A DNA stretch of 64,000 nucleotides from Gordonia namibiensis NBRC 108229 (GTDB lineage Bacteria; Actinomycetota; Actinomycetes; Mycobacteriales; Mycobacteriaceae): the NCBI RefSeq assembly GCF_000298235.1, contig NZ_BAHE01000020.1:1-64000 (forward strand). The letters are read 5' to 3'. This document shows positions 1 through 8,784 of this stretch, one piece after another. Position numbers and translations under genes: made by a program. The notes beneath the pieces are model-generated. The model was not told where the DNA came from. It searched no databases and saw only the letters and a list, made by a program, of their open reading frames with translations. Within the stretch, counting starts at the first letter, position 1. Every line of letters begins with the position of its first letter.

Positions 1-761
1 CCGGGGCACCAGGGATCGGTTGGGTCGACGGCCACGGCATCGTCTCCGACGAGCACGTCCGTGACCTCGCCGACCGGCCCGACGCGACCATCACACCCGT
101 CACCCCGGTCCGCACACCACCGACGCGCGTTGTCGCAGAGCGGCCGACGACAAAGACTTCCGACGGTCCGGATAGCCCCGTCGAGCCGAGATCGGCCGAT
201 GCCCCGCCGGCAGGCATGGTGATCGTCTTCCCGGGTGCACAATCCGCCGATCCGTATCGACCCACCGCTGCGTGCTCCGACTTCGTGCGGGTTCGTGACG
301 GCTACTGCACCGAACCCGGTTGCGGATGTTCGGCTTTCGACTCCGATCTCGACCATGTCACCGAGTACGACCGCACCAACCCTGCCCAGGGTGGGTCGAC
401 GGCGAGTGAGAATCTGAACGCGAAGTGCCGGTTCGGGCACCTGCACAAGACGTTCGGTGATTGGGTCGATGTTCAGTACCGTGACGACGAGGGTCGCCTG
501 GTCACCGAATACCGGACTCCGGAGGGGTTCGTCATTCCTGGCGACGCCGAGAATCTCGAAGACTCGTTCCCGAACCTGCGGCGCATTCGCTACGAGCAAC
601 CACCCCAGGCCCCACCCACACCACGGGTGATCGCGGGCGACGACACCCCGCCCGCCACCAACCGGCTCGCACAAAAACACGCGCGCCGGCGAGCCGAACG
701 TGCCCGCAACCATCGGGAACGCGAGCGACGTCAGCAGATGGACGGACCTCCGCCCTTCTGA
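1..761 (+). CDS. HNH endonuclease / DUF222 (13E12 repeat) protein, C-terminal part
   Basis: The reading frame is open from the first bases of the window to the stop at 761, so the N-terminus lies upstream. The visible part starts with a Pro/Thr-rich linker and ends with an HNH module: a CTEPGC zinc-knuckle-like segment, an SDLDHV motif carrying the first His, an ENL Asn, and CRFGHLHK with the last His. This order is typical of actinobacterial DUF222-HNH (13E12 repeat) proteins, often multicopy and of unknown physiological role. The tail is Arg-rich and basic. The ATG at 216 is internal. The family call is firm; actual nuclease activity is inferred from the motif only. Confidence 0.85.
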   Translation, partial: GAPGIGWVDGHGIVSDEHVRDLADRPDATITPVTPVRTPPTRVVAERPTTKTSDGPDSPVEPRSADAPPAGMVIVFPGAQSADPYRPTAACSDFVRVRDGYCTEPGCGCSAFDSDLDHVTEYDRTNPAQGGSTASENLNAKCRFGHLHKTFGDWVDVQYRDDEGRLVTEYRTPEGFVIPGDAENLEDSFPNLRRIRYEQPPQAPPTPRVIAGDDTPPATNRLAQKHARRRAERARNHRERERRQQMDGPPPF

Positions 762-893
762 AGTCCTACTGACCTGAGTCGGTCCAGGAATCGGAATGCA
801 GTCACTTGACGGAGGCTATGAATCCCTCCCGCGGGCGACGCTTGAGCGGTCATCGACCAACGCCCTCACCGGCACGACCGTCAGGAATCCGCC

Positions 894-1718
894 ATGCCAT
901 TCGTCACCACGACCGACGAGGTCGAGATCTTCTACAAGGACTGGGGGAGCGGTCAGCCGATCATGTTCCACCACGGTTGGCCCCTCAGCTCCGATGACTG
1001 GGACGCCCAGATGCTGTTCTTCGTTCAGCAGGGTTACCGGGTCATCGCCCATGACCGCCGCGGCCACGGACGCTCGACGCAGGTCGGCGACGGCCACGAC
1101 ATGGACCACTACGCTGCTGACGCCGCAGCGGTCGTCGAACATCTCGACCTGCGCGACGTCATCCATGTCGGCCACTCGACGGGCGGTGGTGAGGTGGCCC
1201 GCTACATCGCACGCCACGGTGCCGATCGCGTTGCGAAAGCCGTTCTCATAGGGGCGGTTCCGCCGATCATGGTGCAGACCGAAGCCAACCCGGGTGGCCT
1301 GCCGGTCGAGGTCTTCGATGGTTTCCGCGACGGGGTCGCCGGCGACCGCTCGCAGTTCTACCTCGACGTCGCGTCGGGACCGTTCTACGGATTCAACCGC
1401 CCGGGCGCCGAGGTTTCGCAAGGCGTCATCTGGAATTGGTGGCGCCAGGGCATGGCCGGCAGCGTGAAGGCGCACCACGACGGGATCAAGGCGTTCTCGG
1501 AGACCGACTTCACCGAGGATCTGAAGGCCATCGGCGTGCCGACGCTGATCCTCCACGGTGACGACGACCAGGTGGTCCCCATCGCCGACTCCGCCGAACT
1601 GTCGGTGGAGCTCGTCCCCGGCGCAACACTGAAGGTGTATCCCGGTCTGTCGCACGGCATGTGCACCGTCAACGCCGCGACCATCAACGCCGACCTTCTC
1701 GACTTCTTCAAGAACTGA
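894..1718 (+). CDS. alpha/beta hydrolase, non-heme haloperoxidase-like
   Basis: This 274-residue protein is a compact alpha/beta hydrolase strongly resembling the cofactor-free chloroperoxidase/esterase family. An oxyanion HHGWP segment lies near residue 26, the nucleophile elbow GHSTGG puts Ser95 in place, an acidic cluster HGDDDQVVP spans about 221-229, and the catalytic His is H254 in LSHGMC. No signal peptide is seen, so it should be cytosolic. Members hydrolyse esters or perhydrolyse carboxylic acids; the native substrate cannot be told from sequence. The ATG at 894 follows an AGGAA element. An aldo-keto reductase follows 22 bases downstream on the same strand, so the two are probably co-transcribed. 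Confidence 0.88.
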   Translation: MPFVTTTDEVEIFYKDWGSGQPIMFHHGWPLSSDDWDAQMLFFVQQGYRVIAHDRRGHGRSTQVGDGHDMDHYAADAAAVVEHLDLRDVIHVGHSTGGGEVARYIARHGADRVAKAVLIGAVPPIMVQTEANPGGLPVEVFDGFRDGVAGDRSQFYLDVASGPFYGFNRPGAEVSQGVIWNWWRQGMAGSVKAHHDGIKAFSETDFTEDLKAIGVPTLILHGDDDQVVPIADSAELSVELVPGATLKVYPGLSHGMCTVNAATINADLLDFFKN

Positions 1719-1740
1719 CTCACCACCCCGAACGAAAGGC

Positions 1741-2616
1741 ATGATCGTGAACACTTCTCTCGCACTCCCCGGCGGCACCTGGACTCTCGGCGATACCACC
1801 GTGACGCGCTTCGGTTACGGCGCAATGCAACTGGCCGGGCCGTGGGTGATGGGTCCGCCAGCCGACCCCGACGCGGCACGCGCCGTGCTCCGCGAGGTCG
1901 TCGAGCAGGGCATCACCCACATCGACACCAGCGACGCCTACGGACCTCGCGTCACCAACGAACTGATCCGAGAGACGCTGCACCCGTATCCCGAGTCGTT
2001 GTTCATCGCGACGAAGGTCGGCGCCAACCGGGATGCCGAGGGTGGTTGGCCGCCGGCGCGGACACCCGAGGATCTCCGTAAACAGGTGCACGAGAACCTC
2101 CGCGCCCTGGACGTCGAGGTGCTCGACCTCGTCAACATGCGGATGGGCGACACGCTGGGGCTGCAAGAGGGTTCTATCGCCGAGGGGATGGAAACGCTCG
2201 CCGACCTGCAGCGCGAAGGGCTGATCCGACACCTCGGGGTCAGCAACGTGACCGTTGAGCAGGTCGCGGAGGCACGCTCCATCGCCCCGATCGTCTGCGT
2301 ACAGAACATGTACAACCTCGCCCACCGCGGCGACGACGCCCTCATCGACGAGCTCGCTGCCGACGGCATCGCGTACGTCCCGTTCTTCCCGCTCGGTGGA
2401 TTCTCGCCGCTGCAGTCCGAAGCGCTGTCCGGCGTCGCCACGCGGTTGGGCTCGACGCCGATGTCCGTTGCTCTGGCATGGCTGCTCCAGCGCTCGCCGA
2501 ACCTCCTGCTCATCCCGGGGACATCGTCGAGCGCCCACCTGCGAGAGAACATCGCCGGTGCAGGACTGCAGCTGACCGACGACGACATCGCCGAACTCGA
2601 CACCATCAGCGCCTGA
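1741..2616 (+). CDS. Aldo/keto reductase, YdbC/PdxI-like
   Basis: This 291-residue AKR-fold NADPH-dependent oxidoreductase resembles E. coli YdbC (PdxI, pyridoxal reductase) along its full length, including THIDTSDAYGP, IATKVG, IRHLGVSNVT and LLIPGTSS. The catalytic Asp and Tyr (HIDTSDAYGP) and Lys (ATKVG) are visible. The strand that carries the fourth catalytic residue, His, in most AKRs reads DLVNMRMGD here, as in the YdbC group. It lies 22 bases after the hydrolase gene. The ATG at 1741 is preceded by GAAAGGC. A pyridoxal or small-aldehyde reductase role is inferred from the relative, not shown. Confidence 0.85.
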   Translation: MIVNTSLALPGGTWTLGDTTVTRFGYGAMQLAGPWVMGPPADPDAARAVLREVVEQGITHIDTSDAYGPRVTNELIRETLHPYPESLFIATKVGANRDAEGGWPPARTPEDLRKQVHENLRALDVEVLDLVNMRMGDTLGLQEGSIAEGMETLADLQREGLIRHLGVSNVTVEQVAEARSIAPIVCVQNMYNLAHRGDDALIDELAADGIAYVPFFPLGGFSPLQSEALSGVATRLGSTPMSVALAWLLQRSPNLLLIPGTSSSAHLRENIAGAGLQLTDDDIAELDTISA

Positions 2617-2659
2617 CGAGGACCGGCAAACAAGCTCGTGACTTCTCGCCGCAACGGGT

Positions 2660-2683
2660 GTAACACTGTAATCATGTAATACG
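2660..2683. promoter_or_regulatory. Triple 8-bp direct repeat upstream of the gene at 2703
   Basis: Three head-to-tail octamers, GTAACACT, GTAATCAT and GTAATACG, occupy 2660-2683, only 20 bases before the start codon region. The third overlaps a plausible actinobacterial -10 hexamer (TAATAC). Phased direct repeats next to a -10 could bind a regulator along one face of the helix, but the regulator is unknown. Confidence 0.35.
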
Positions 2684-2702
2684 CCCGCGCGAGGAGGCGG
2701 CC

Positions 2703-3272
2703 ATGAGAAACGCACAACAGGGGAACCGAGGGCCGGGCGGTCGTCGAGGAGGTTGGCAGCAAGCCGAACTGCCCGACGCCGGAGACGCCGCCGCCTGGTT
2801 CGCCGGCCGCCTACCCGACGCGTGGTTCTCCGGACCGGCCGAGGTCACCGTCGACCGTGACGAGATCACCGTCATCGGAACGTTGGAACCTCCGGAGACC
2901 GGCGACGATGCTGACGCACGGGCTGCAGCGCAGGGGCGGGCGGCGAGGTTCCGCGAGGACACCCGCTCCGAACGGATGTCGATCGCCGACGAGGCGCAGG
3001 CCCGCTACGCCCGAAAGGTCTCGTGGGGTGTCGCCGTCGGGGACGAGCGAGTCCTCTTCACCCACCTCGCAGTACCGGTCATGACACGGCTCCGTCAGCC
3101 GGAACGGCGCGTTCTCGACACCCTCGTCGACGCCGGCGTCGCCCGATCGCGGGCCGACGCACTGGCCTGGTCGGTCAAGCTCGTCGGCGCCCACACCGAG
3201 GAGTGGCTGGGCAAATTGCGTGCCGCAATGGACGAGGTGGACAACTTGCGTGCCGAAGGTCCCGGTCTCTGA
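2703..3272 (+). CDS. Conserved actinobacterial hypothetical protein (Smu12A-like)
   Basis: A soluble 189-residue protein with a Gly/Arg-rich N-terminus (residues 6-18), an alpha/beta middle part and a helical C-terminus with the SRADALAWSVKLVGAH segment. It resembles a conserved mycobacterial protein I recall as Smu12A, with no function known to me. No signal peptide or membrane segment is visible. A strong GAGGAGG ribosome site at 2691-2697 supports the ATG at 2703. The gene stands alone between the aldo-keto reductase and the membrane transporter and has its own repeat-bearing promoter region. Confidence 0.65.
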   Translation: MRNAQQGNRGPGGRRGGWQQAELPDAGDAAAWFAGRLPDAWFSGPAEVTVDRDEITVIGTLEPPETGDDADARAAAQGRAARFREDTRSERMSIADEAQARYARKVSWGVAVGDERVLFTHLAVPVMTRLRQPERRVLDTLVDAGVARSRADALAWSVKLVGAHTEEWLGKLRAAMDEVDNLRAEGPGL

Positions 3273-3306
3273 CGGAATTTCTGGCTGAAGCGGGGATACT
3301 GATCCG

Positions 3307-4185
3307 ATGCTGATCGGAATCCTCGCCGCCATCTTCGCGGCGCTCGCCTACGGAACGGCCTCGGTGCTGCAAGCACGGGGCGCGCAGAGCGTCGACGACA
3401 CCGGTGCCGGGCCGGGTGAGGCGCCGTCGTTGCGGTCGACCATCTCGGCCATGCTGACGGTGGCGTTCATCGCGGGAATGGCGCTGGACGGCATCGGATT
3501 TCTCGGCAACATGGTGGCGGCGCGGATGATCCCGCTGTTCCTCGCGCAGCCGATCGTCAGCGCCAACCTGGTGGTGACAGTGGTCCTGGCCACGATCGTG
3601 CTGAAAGCGAAGCTGTCGCAGCGCGATTGGATCGCGATCGGCGTTGTCGTGGTGGCGCTGGTGCTGCTCGGATTCGCGGCCGGCGACGAGGGACGTAAGC
3701 ACGAATGGTGGCTGCACTGGGCTGTGCTCGTCGCGGCGGTGATCATCCTCGGGCTCGGGGCGGCGATCCTGCCGCGGATGCAGAGCCGGGTCGCCGTGCT
3801 GGCCGGCCTGTCCGGTGGTGTCCTGTTCGGTGTTCTCGCCGTCGCGGTCCGAATTCTCGACGGCCTCGACCCCTTCGATCTCGGCGAACTCTTCACCGAC
3901 CCGGCCCTGTACGCCATCATCCTGGCCGGGCCGGGCGGGTTCTACATGTTCACGGTCGCCCTGCAGAAGGGGGCGGTGAGCGCGGCGTCGGCGTCGCTGG
4001 TGGTCGGCGAGACCGTGGTGCCGGGCGTGATCGGGATCGTCGTCCTCGGTGACACCGTCCGGGACGGGTGGGGACCGGTCGCAGTGATCGCGTTCATCGC
4101 CGCCGTCATCGGCGCGGTGGTCGTCGCCATGTCGCCGGTCGTCGAGGAGGTCGAACGGGCGGGGGAGAGCACACCGGTCGGCTGA
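3307..4185 (+). CDS. DMT-superfamily integral membrane protein
   Basis: The 292 residues form about nine or ten hydrophobic helices starting at the first residue, separated by short loops (a charged loop near GDEGRKHEWW, another near DGLDPFDLGELF). The layout of two halves, each with a cluster of helices, and the GETVVPGVIGIVVLGDTV segment near the end match EamA/DMT-type actinobacterial membrane proteins. These export or import small metabolites; the substrate cannot be inferred. The start ATG at 3307 is well placed to begin the first helix. The secreted lipase follows 62 bases downstream. Confidence 0.75.
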   Translation: MLIGILAAIFAALAYGTASVLQARGAQSVDDTGAGPGEAPSLRSTISAMLTVAFIAGMALDGIGFLGNMVAARMIPLFLAQPIVSANLVVTVVLATIVLKAKLSQRDWIAIGVVVVALVLLGFAAGDEGRKHEWWLHWAVLVAAVIILGLGAAILPRMQSRVAVLAGLSGGVLFGVLAVAVRILDGLDPFDLGELFTDPALYAIILAGPGGFYMFTVALQKGAVSAASASLVVGETVVPGVIGIVVLGDTVRDGWGPVAVIAFIAAVIGAVVVAMSPVVEEVERAGESTPVG

Positions 4186-4247
4186 ACTGTGCCAGGTATG
4201 CTCCGGAACCCGTCCGATATCCGGCAACAACGGCATCATTACTGCTC

Positions 4248-5495
4248 ATGCGCCTGATGCTGCGGTTCCTGGTGACGTTGACCTCCGTGATCGGCCTGGG
4301 GGTCTCCCTGTGCCTGGTGGCCCAACCGGCAACCGCCGCGCCGGTGCCGAACCCCGTTGCGGCGCCGGGTCAACTCCCGTCGCAGGACCCGTTCTACGTC
4401 CCGCCCCGCGGTTACGAGAACCGCGCGCCGGGCGCGATACTGCGCACCCGCCAGGTCCAACTCGGTTGGCGCGGAAGGGATGTGCCGATCTTCGCGACGC
4501 AGATCCTGTACCGCAGCACCAACAACTTCGGCAACCCGACGTCGACGGTCACCACCGTCGTCTCTCCGCCGGGTGTCGGGCCGGGGGCACCGCGTCGTCT
4601 GGTGTCCTACCACTCCTTCTACGACGCGCTCGGCTCCCAGTGCGACCCGTCGTACACCCTCCGCGGCGGCAACATGTCCGAGCGGCCGATCGATATCAGC
4701 CTGATCGCCGGTCTGATGGCTGCCGGGTACACGGTGTCGGTACCCGATTACGAGGGACGTGGTCTGCGTTGGACGATCGCGCGCGAATCCGGCTACGCTG
4801 CACTCGACGGTCTCCGGGCGACGCTGCGTCAGCTCCGTGCCCCGGCACGAACGCCGATCGGATTGTTCGGCTACTCGGGCGGATCGGTACCGACCGGGTT
4901 CGGTGCGGAGCTGGCGCCGAAGTACGCGCCGGAACTCAACATCATCGGGGCAGCCGCCGGTGGAGTGGTCGTCGATCCCATCCACAACCTGGGCTACGTC
5001 AACGGCAAGCAGGACTGGACCGGAGTCATCCCGGCGCTGATGGCGGTCTACGACGAGACCTACGGCCTGAACCTGCCCGACTACCTGTCCCCGAAAGGCA
5101 CCCGCATTCTGCGCCAGGTGGCGGGGCAGTGCATCGAACAGTTCGCCGACGCGTACCCGGGGCTCACCGACCGTCAGCTATTGAAGCCCGGGGTCGGTGG
5201 CATCCTCGACGTTCCCGGTGCACGCCGGGCACTATCGAAGAACGTCATGGGGACGCTCGGTACCCCGCGGTCGCCGATGATGCTGGGAGTCGGGAACTCC
5301 GACGGCGTCGGTGACGGGGTGATGATCACGGCCGACGTCGCACGTCTGGCCGGAAGTTTCTGTCGACGCGGTGTGCCCACGACTTTCACGGAATACCGCG
5401 GTCTGTCACACACGGCGGCGTTCATCCCGTGGAGCGTCGAGGCTCTTGCATTCCTGGACAACCGGTTCGCCGGACGACCGACGGGAGGCTGCTGA
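4248..5495 (+). CDS. Secreted LIP-family triacylglycerol lipase
   Basis: A 415-residue secretory lipase of the LIP family (PF03583). The chosen start at 4248 gives a classical signal peptide (residues 1-31, ending in ATAAP) right at the N-terminus; the frame is open upstream to 4068 but that extension is Arg-rich and would bury the signal. Mature features are DPFYVPP, a QILYRSTNN segment typical of the family, and the nucleophile elbow GYSGG with Ser210. The catalytic His is probably in GLSHTAAF near the end. Four Cys suggest disulfides. The protein probably hydrolyses host- or environment-derived acylglycerols outside the cell. A paralogue is encoded at 8785-10209. Confidence 0.87.
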   Translation: MRLMLRFLVTLTSVIGLGVSLCLVAQPATAAPVPNPVAAPGQLPSQDPFYVPPRGYENRAPGAILRTRQVQLGWRGRDVPIFATQILYRSTNNFGNPTSTVTTVVSPPGVGPGAPRRLVSYHSFYDALGSQCDPSYTLRGGNMSERPIDISLIAGLMAAGYTVSVPDYEGRGLRWTIARESGYAALDGLRATLRQLRAPARTPIGLFGYSGGSVPTGFGAELAPKYAPELNIIGAAAGGVVVDPIHNLGYVNGKQDWTGVIPALMAVYDETYGLNLPDYLSPKGTRILRQVAGQCIEQFADAYPGLTDRQLLKPGVGGILDVPGARRALSKNVMGTLGTPRSPMMLGVGNSDGVGDGVMITADVARLAGSFCRRGVPTTFTEYRGLSHTAAFIPWSVEALAFLDNRFAGRPTGGC

Positions 5496-5519
5496 GGCAG
5501 CCGCCCGCCGGCCTCGGGA

Positions 5520-5732
5520 TCACTCCGCGTCGGCAGAGGGGTGCTTGTTGGTGCCGCCGTCGGACACCTCGAAGTTCTTCCACTCGCCGTTGTCATGGAC
5601 CTGCATGACGGTGCCGAGGCTGTCCTCGGGTGCGGCGACGGTCTTGAACCAGTCGTATGCACTGGTGGCGTCATCGAAATCCTTCTCCTCGATGACCTTT
5701 TCGTCGGAATCCACGACGCGGTACTGAGCCAT
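5520..5732 (-). CDS. Small acidic hypothetical protein
   Basis: A 70-residue acidic cytosolic protein that starts MAQYRVVDSDEKVIEE and contains a DWFKTV segment. I recognise no domain. An excellent GAGGAGAG ribosome site sits just upstream of the ATG on the minus strand, and codon use is like the neighbours, so I believe it is a real gene. It is convergent with the lipase, whose stop is 24 bases away. No function is proposed. Confidence 0.6.
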   Translation of the reverse strand: MAQYRVVDSDEKVIEEKDFDDATSAYDWFKTVAAPEDSLGTVMQVHDNGEWKNFEVSDGGTNKHPSADAE

Positions 5733-5901
5733 GTTCTTCTCTCCTCACTGTCGGGTTCGACCGGGGCGCCGCTGATGTGGCGCCTCTCTCGACCGTATTC
5801 GTCTGCCTACCCAGGCCCGTCCGACGGCAACCATCGACGTCGGATCGTGCCCGGCCGACAACGCATCCATAACGATCGCCGGCGGCGGGGTTCGAGCCCG
5901 A

Positions 5902-6306
5902 TCAGCCGATGACGTCCAACAGCGCGCGGCAGGCCTCCTCGCAGCGTCGGCAGACGTCGGCGCAGATGCGGCAGTGCTGGTGCATGTCGGCGTGTTTGGC
6001 GCACTCGTCGGCGCACGCCCGGCACGCGACCGCACACGCCTCCAGCGTCTCCCGCACCACCGCGATGCTGGCCTCGGTGCGTCGGAGCAGCACTCGTTCG
6101 GTGATGGAACACAGGTCGGCGCAGTCGAGGTCGGCGCGGATGCACTCGACCAGATGCTCGACGCCGCTCTCGCCGAGGCATGCGTCCGCGCACGAGGTAC
6201 AGGCCTGCGTACATTCGGCGCACGCCTGGATGCAGGCCGCGAGCACAGCGTCATCGATGTCGTCGCGGACAGGATGTGCCTCGAGTATCTCGGTGACAGT
6301 CGTCAA
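5902..6306 (-). CDS. Four-helix Cys-rich copper-binding-like protein (DUF326)
   Basis: A 134-residue helical protein with many regularly spaced cysteines, for example CIQACAECTQACTSCADAC, CADLC, CAVACRACADEC and CRICADVCRRCEEAC, plus a His pair in HADMHQHC. This heptad-like Cys spacing on amphipathic helices is the signature of DUF326 four-helix-bundle proteins, some of which store cuprous copper. I choose the TTG at 6306 as start, because GGGGAG lies 6 bases before it; an upstream extension in the same frame shows no family features. The gene is divergent from the molybdenum oxidoreductase, with under 100 bases between start codons. Copper binding is inferred from the Cys pattern. Confidence 0.8.
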   Translation of the reverse strand: MTTVTEILEAHPVRDDIDDAVLAACIQACAECTQACTSCADACLGESGVEHLVECIRADLDCADLCSITERVLLRRTEASIAVVRETLEACAVACRACADECAKHADMHQHCRICADVCRRCEEACRALLDVIG

Positions 6307-6392
6307 TGGTTTCTCCCCGTCGATGTCAGTTGGAAAACGCGTACCCGCGGTACCCCGGAATGAAACTGATAGCGATGGGTACCCGCCCGGAT

Positions 6393-8732
6393 ATGTCCGG
6401 CAGTGATGCGACAAGCAGAATCCAAGACCCCTGGGGTCGGCGCACTCCGTACGGTCCAGGTGAGGACTGGCCCACCCGCGTCGATCAGCACCTCGCCGAC
6501 GGCGTCACCACGGAGACGGTCGAGCGGTGGGTCCGGACGGCGTCGGTGTTGCATTCCAACGGCGACGGGCTCGACATCGCGGTGGCCGACAATCGCATCG
6601 TGGGGGTGCGCGGGCGTGCTGACGACCGGGTGAACCACGGCCGTGTCGACGTGAAGGACCTGTACGGGTGGCAGGCCAGTTCGTCTCGCGACCGGTTGAC
6701 ACGCCCACGCATCCGGAAGAACGGGCAACTCGTCGAGTGCTCGTGGGACGTGGCGATGGATCGGATCGTCAAGCGCTCTCGTGAACTGCTCGACGACCAG
6801 GGACCGTCGGCGATCGGCTTCTACACCTCGGGCCAGCTGTTCCTCGAGGAGTACTACACACTGGGCGTGATCGCCCATGGTGCGATCGGCACCAATCACG
6901 TCGACGGCAACACACGGCTGTGCACCGCCACCGCCGCTGAAGCTCTCAAGGAATCGTTTGCCAGCGACGGTCAACCGGGCAGCTACACCGACATCGACCA
7001 CGCCGACGTGATCGCGCTCTTCGGTCACAACATCGCCGAGACCCAGACGGTCACCTGGATGCGAACCCTCGACCGGCTTGCCGGACCGAACCCTCCGCAG
7101 ATCGTCTGCGTCGACCCGCGCCCCACGCCGGTCGCACGGCACGCGACCGTCCATCTCGCTCCGCTGCCCGGCACCAACGTGGCCCTGATGAACGGGCTGT
7201 TGCACGAGATCATCGCCAACGGATGGATCGACGAGGACTACATCGATTCGCACACAGTGGGTTTCGGTGCACTGCGCGAGATGGTTGCCGAGTACCCGCC
7301 CGAACGGGCCGCCGACATCTGCGGCGTCGACGCCGACGAGATTCGCCGTGCTGCCCGCGTTCTCGGGACTGCGAAGAAGCTGGTTTCGACGGTGCTGCAG
7401 GGTTTTTACCAGTCCAACCAGGCGACCGCAGCCGCGGTGCAGGTGAACAATCTCCACCTGATCCGCGGAATGCTCGGCCGACCCGGATGTGGCGTCCTGC
7501 AGATGAACGGGCAGCCAACTGCCCAGAACACTCGGGAATGCGGTGCGGACGGCGATCTCGCCGGATTCCGGAACTGGGCCAACGAGGACCACGTCGCCGA
7601 ACTGGCGCGACTGTGGAACGTCGACAAGGACAAGCTCTCGCACGATGGCCCGCCGACGCACGCGATGAAGATCTTCGAACTCGCCGAGGAGCGATCCCTA
7701 CGAATGTTGTGGATCTCCGCGACCAATCCGGCTGTGTCCCTGCCGGAGCTGTCGCGCATCCGCTCGATCCTGACTCAGGAAGGTCTGTTCGTCGTCGCCC
7801 AGGACATGTTCACCAACGAGACGACTGAGCTGGCCGACGTGGTACTCCCGGCCGCGGGGTGGGGCGAGAAGACCGGGACCTTCACCAACGCCGACCGCAC
7901 CGTCCATCTGTCGGAGAAGGCGGTCGCACCTCCTGGTGAGTCACGCCCTGACCTCGACATCTTCCTCGATTACGCACGGCGAATGGGCTTCCGCGACAAG
8001 GACGGTGCCCCGTTGCCCTCCTGGACCGATGCGGCGTCGGCCTTCGACGCATGGCGGGAATGCAGCGCCGGACGCCCCTGCGACTACACGGGGTTGTCCT
8101 ATGACCTGCTCCGGGAGCGGGGCGGCATCCAATGGCCGTGCACCGACGAAGCCCCCGACGGCACCGAGCGGCTCTACGCGGACGGGGAGTTCTACAGTGC
8201 GCCCGACTACTGCGAGTCGTATGGCAAGGACATCGTGACCGGCGACCCGGTGAAACCGGACGAGTACCGCAAGCTCAATCCCGATGCCAAGGCGCTCATC
8301 AAGGCGGCTCCCTACCTGCCACCCGGTGAAATCCCCTCCGACGCTTACCCGTTCTCGCTGATAACAGGTCGGACGGTGTATCACTTCCACACTCGCACGA
8401 AGACCGCGCGCGCCCCGGAACTGCAGGAAGCGGCGCCGGACGTATGGGTCGAACTCTCGGCCTCCGACGCCGACGCCCGGCACATCCTGGACGGCGACCT
8501 GCTCGCGATCACCAGCCCCCGGGGCACCATCACCGCCTCGGCGCGCATCACGGGCATCCGCCCGGGCGTGCTGTTCGTCCCGTTCCACTACGGGTACTGG
8601 GATTGCGACGCCAACGGACACGAACGGGCCGCCAACGAACTGACCCCCACCGACTGGGATGTCGCGTCCAAGCAGCCGATCTTCAAGACCGGCATCGCGT
8701 CACTCGCCCTGGTGCGGCCGGGTCGCCGGTGA
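6393..8732 (+). CDS. Molybdopterin oxidoreductase (nitrate reductase/formate dehydrogenase-like)
   Basis: A 779-residue DMSO-reductase-superfamily enzyme. The Mo-bis-PGD domains are visible: DVAMDRIVKRSREL, the Cys ligand region NTRLCTATAAE (C177), the FGHNIAETQTV cofactor loop, the QMNGQPTAQNTRECG segment, and the C-terminal dinucleotide-binding domain with TGRTVYHFHTRT and PFHYGYWD. The usual N-terminal 4Fe-4S cysteines are absent: the region normally reading CxxCxxxC is WVRTASVLHSNGDG and the fourth Cys position reads VDVKD. No Tat signal is seen, so it is probably cytosolic. I chose the ATG at 6393; ATGs at 6306, 6360 and 6375 are in frame. Substrate unknown; nitrate, formate and other oxyanions are all possible. 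Confidence 0.82.
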   Translation: MSGSDATSRIQDPWGRRTPYGPGEDWPTRVDQHLADGVTTETVERWVRTASVLHSNGDGLDIAVADNRIVGVRGRADDRVNHGRVDVKDLYGWQASSSRDRLTRPRIRKNGQLVECSWDVAMDRIVKRSRELLDDQGPSAIGFYTSGQLFLEEYYTLGVIAHGAIGTNHVDGNTRLCTATAAEALKESFASDGQPGSYTDIDHADVIALFGHNIAETQTVTWMRTLDRLAGPNPPQIVCVDPRPTPVARHATVHLAPLPGTNVALMNGLLHEIIANGWIDEDYIDSHTVGFGALREMVAEYPPERAADICGVDADEIRRAARVLGTAKKLVSTVLQGFYQSNQATAAAVQVNNLHLIRGMLGRPGCGVLQMNGQPTAQNTRECGADGDLAGFRNWANEDHVAELARLWNVDKDKLSHDGPPTHAMKIFELAEERSLRMLWISATNPAVSLPELSRIRSILTQEGLFVVAQDMFTNETTELADVVLPAAGWGEKTGTFTNADRTVHLSEKAVAPPGESRPDLDIFLDYARRMGFRDKDGAPLPSWTDAASAFDAWRECSAGRPCDYTGLSYDLLRERGGIQWPCTDEAPDGTERLYADGEFYSAPDYCESYGKDIVTGDPVKPDEYRKLNPDAKALIKAAPYLPPGEIPSDAYPFSLITGRTVYHFHTRTKTARAPELQEAAPDVWVELSASDADARHILDGDLLAITSPRGTITASARITGIRPGVLFVPFHYGYWDCDANGHERAANELTPTDWDVASKQPIFKTGIASLALVRPGRR

Positions 8733-8784
8733 TGCGGGGTGCACATCACCGGCGACTCCCCGCCGCGCGGGCCGGAGCCGTGCC

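Noticed and set aside
796..1251. Open frames overlapping the start of the haloperoxidase-like gene
   Set aside because: Ser/Thr/Arg-rich translations in alternative frames of a clear alpha/beta hydrolase. The 132-base gap before it holds no supported gene.
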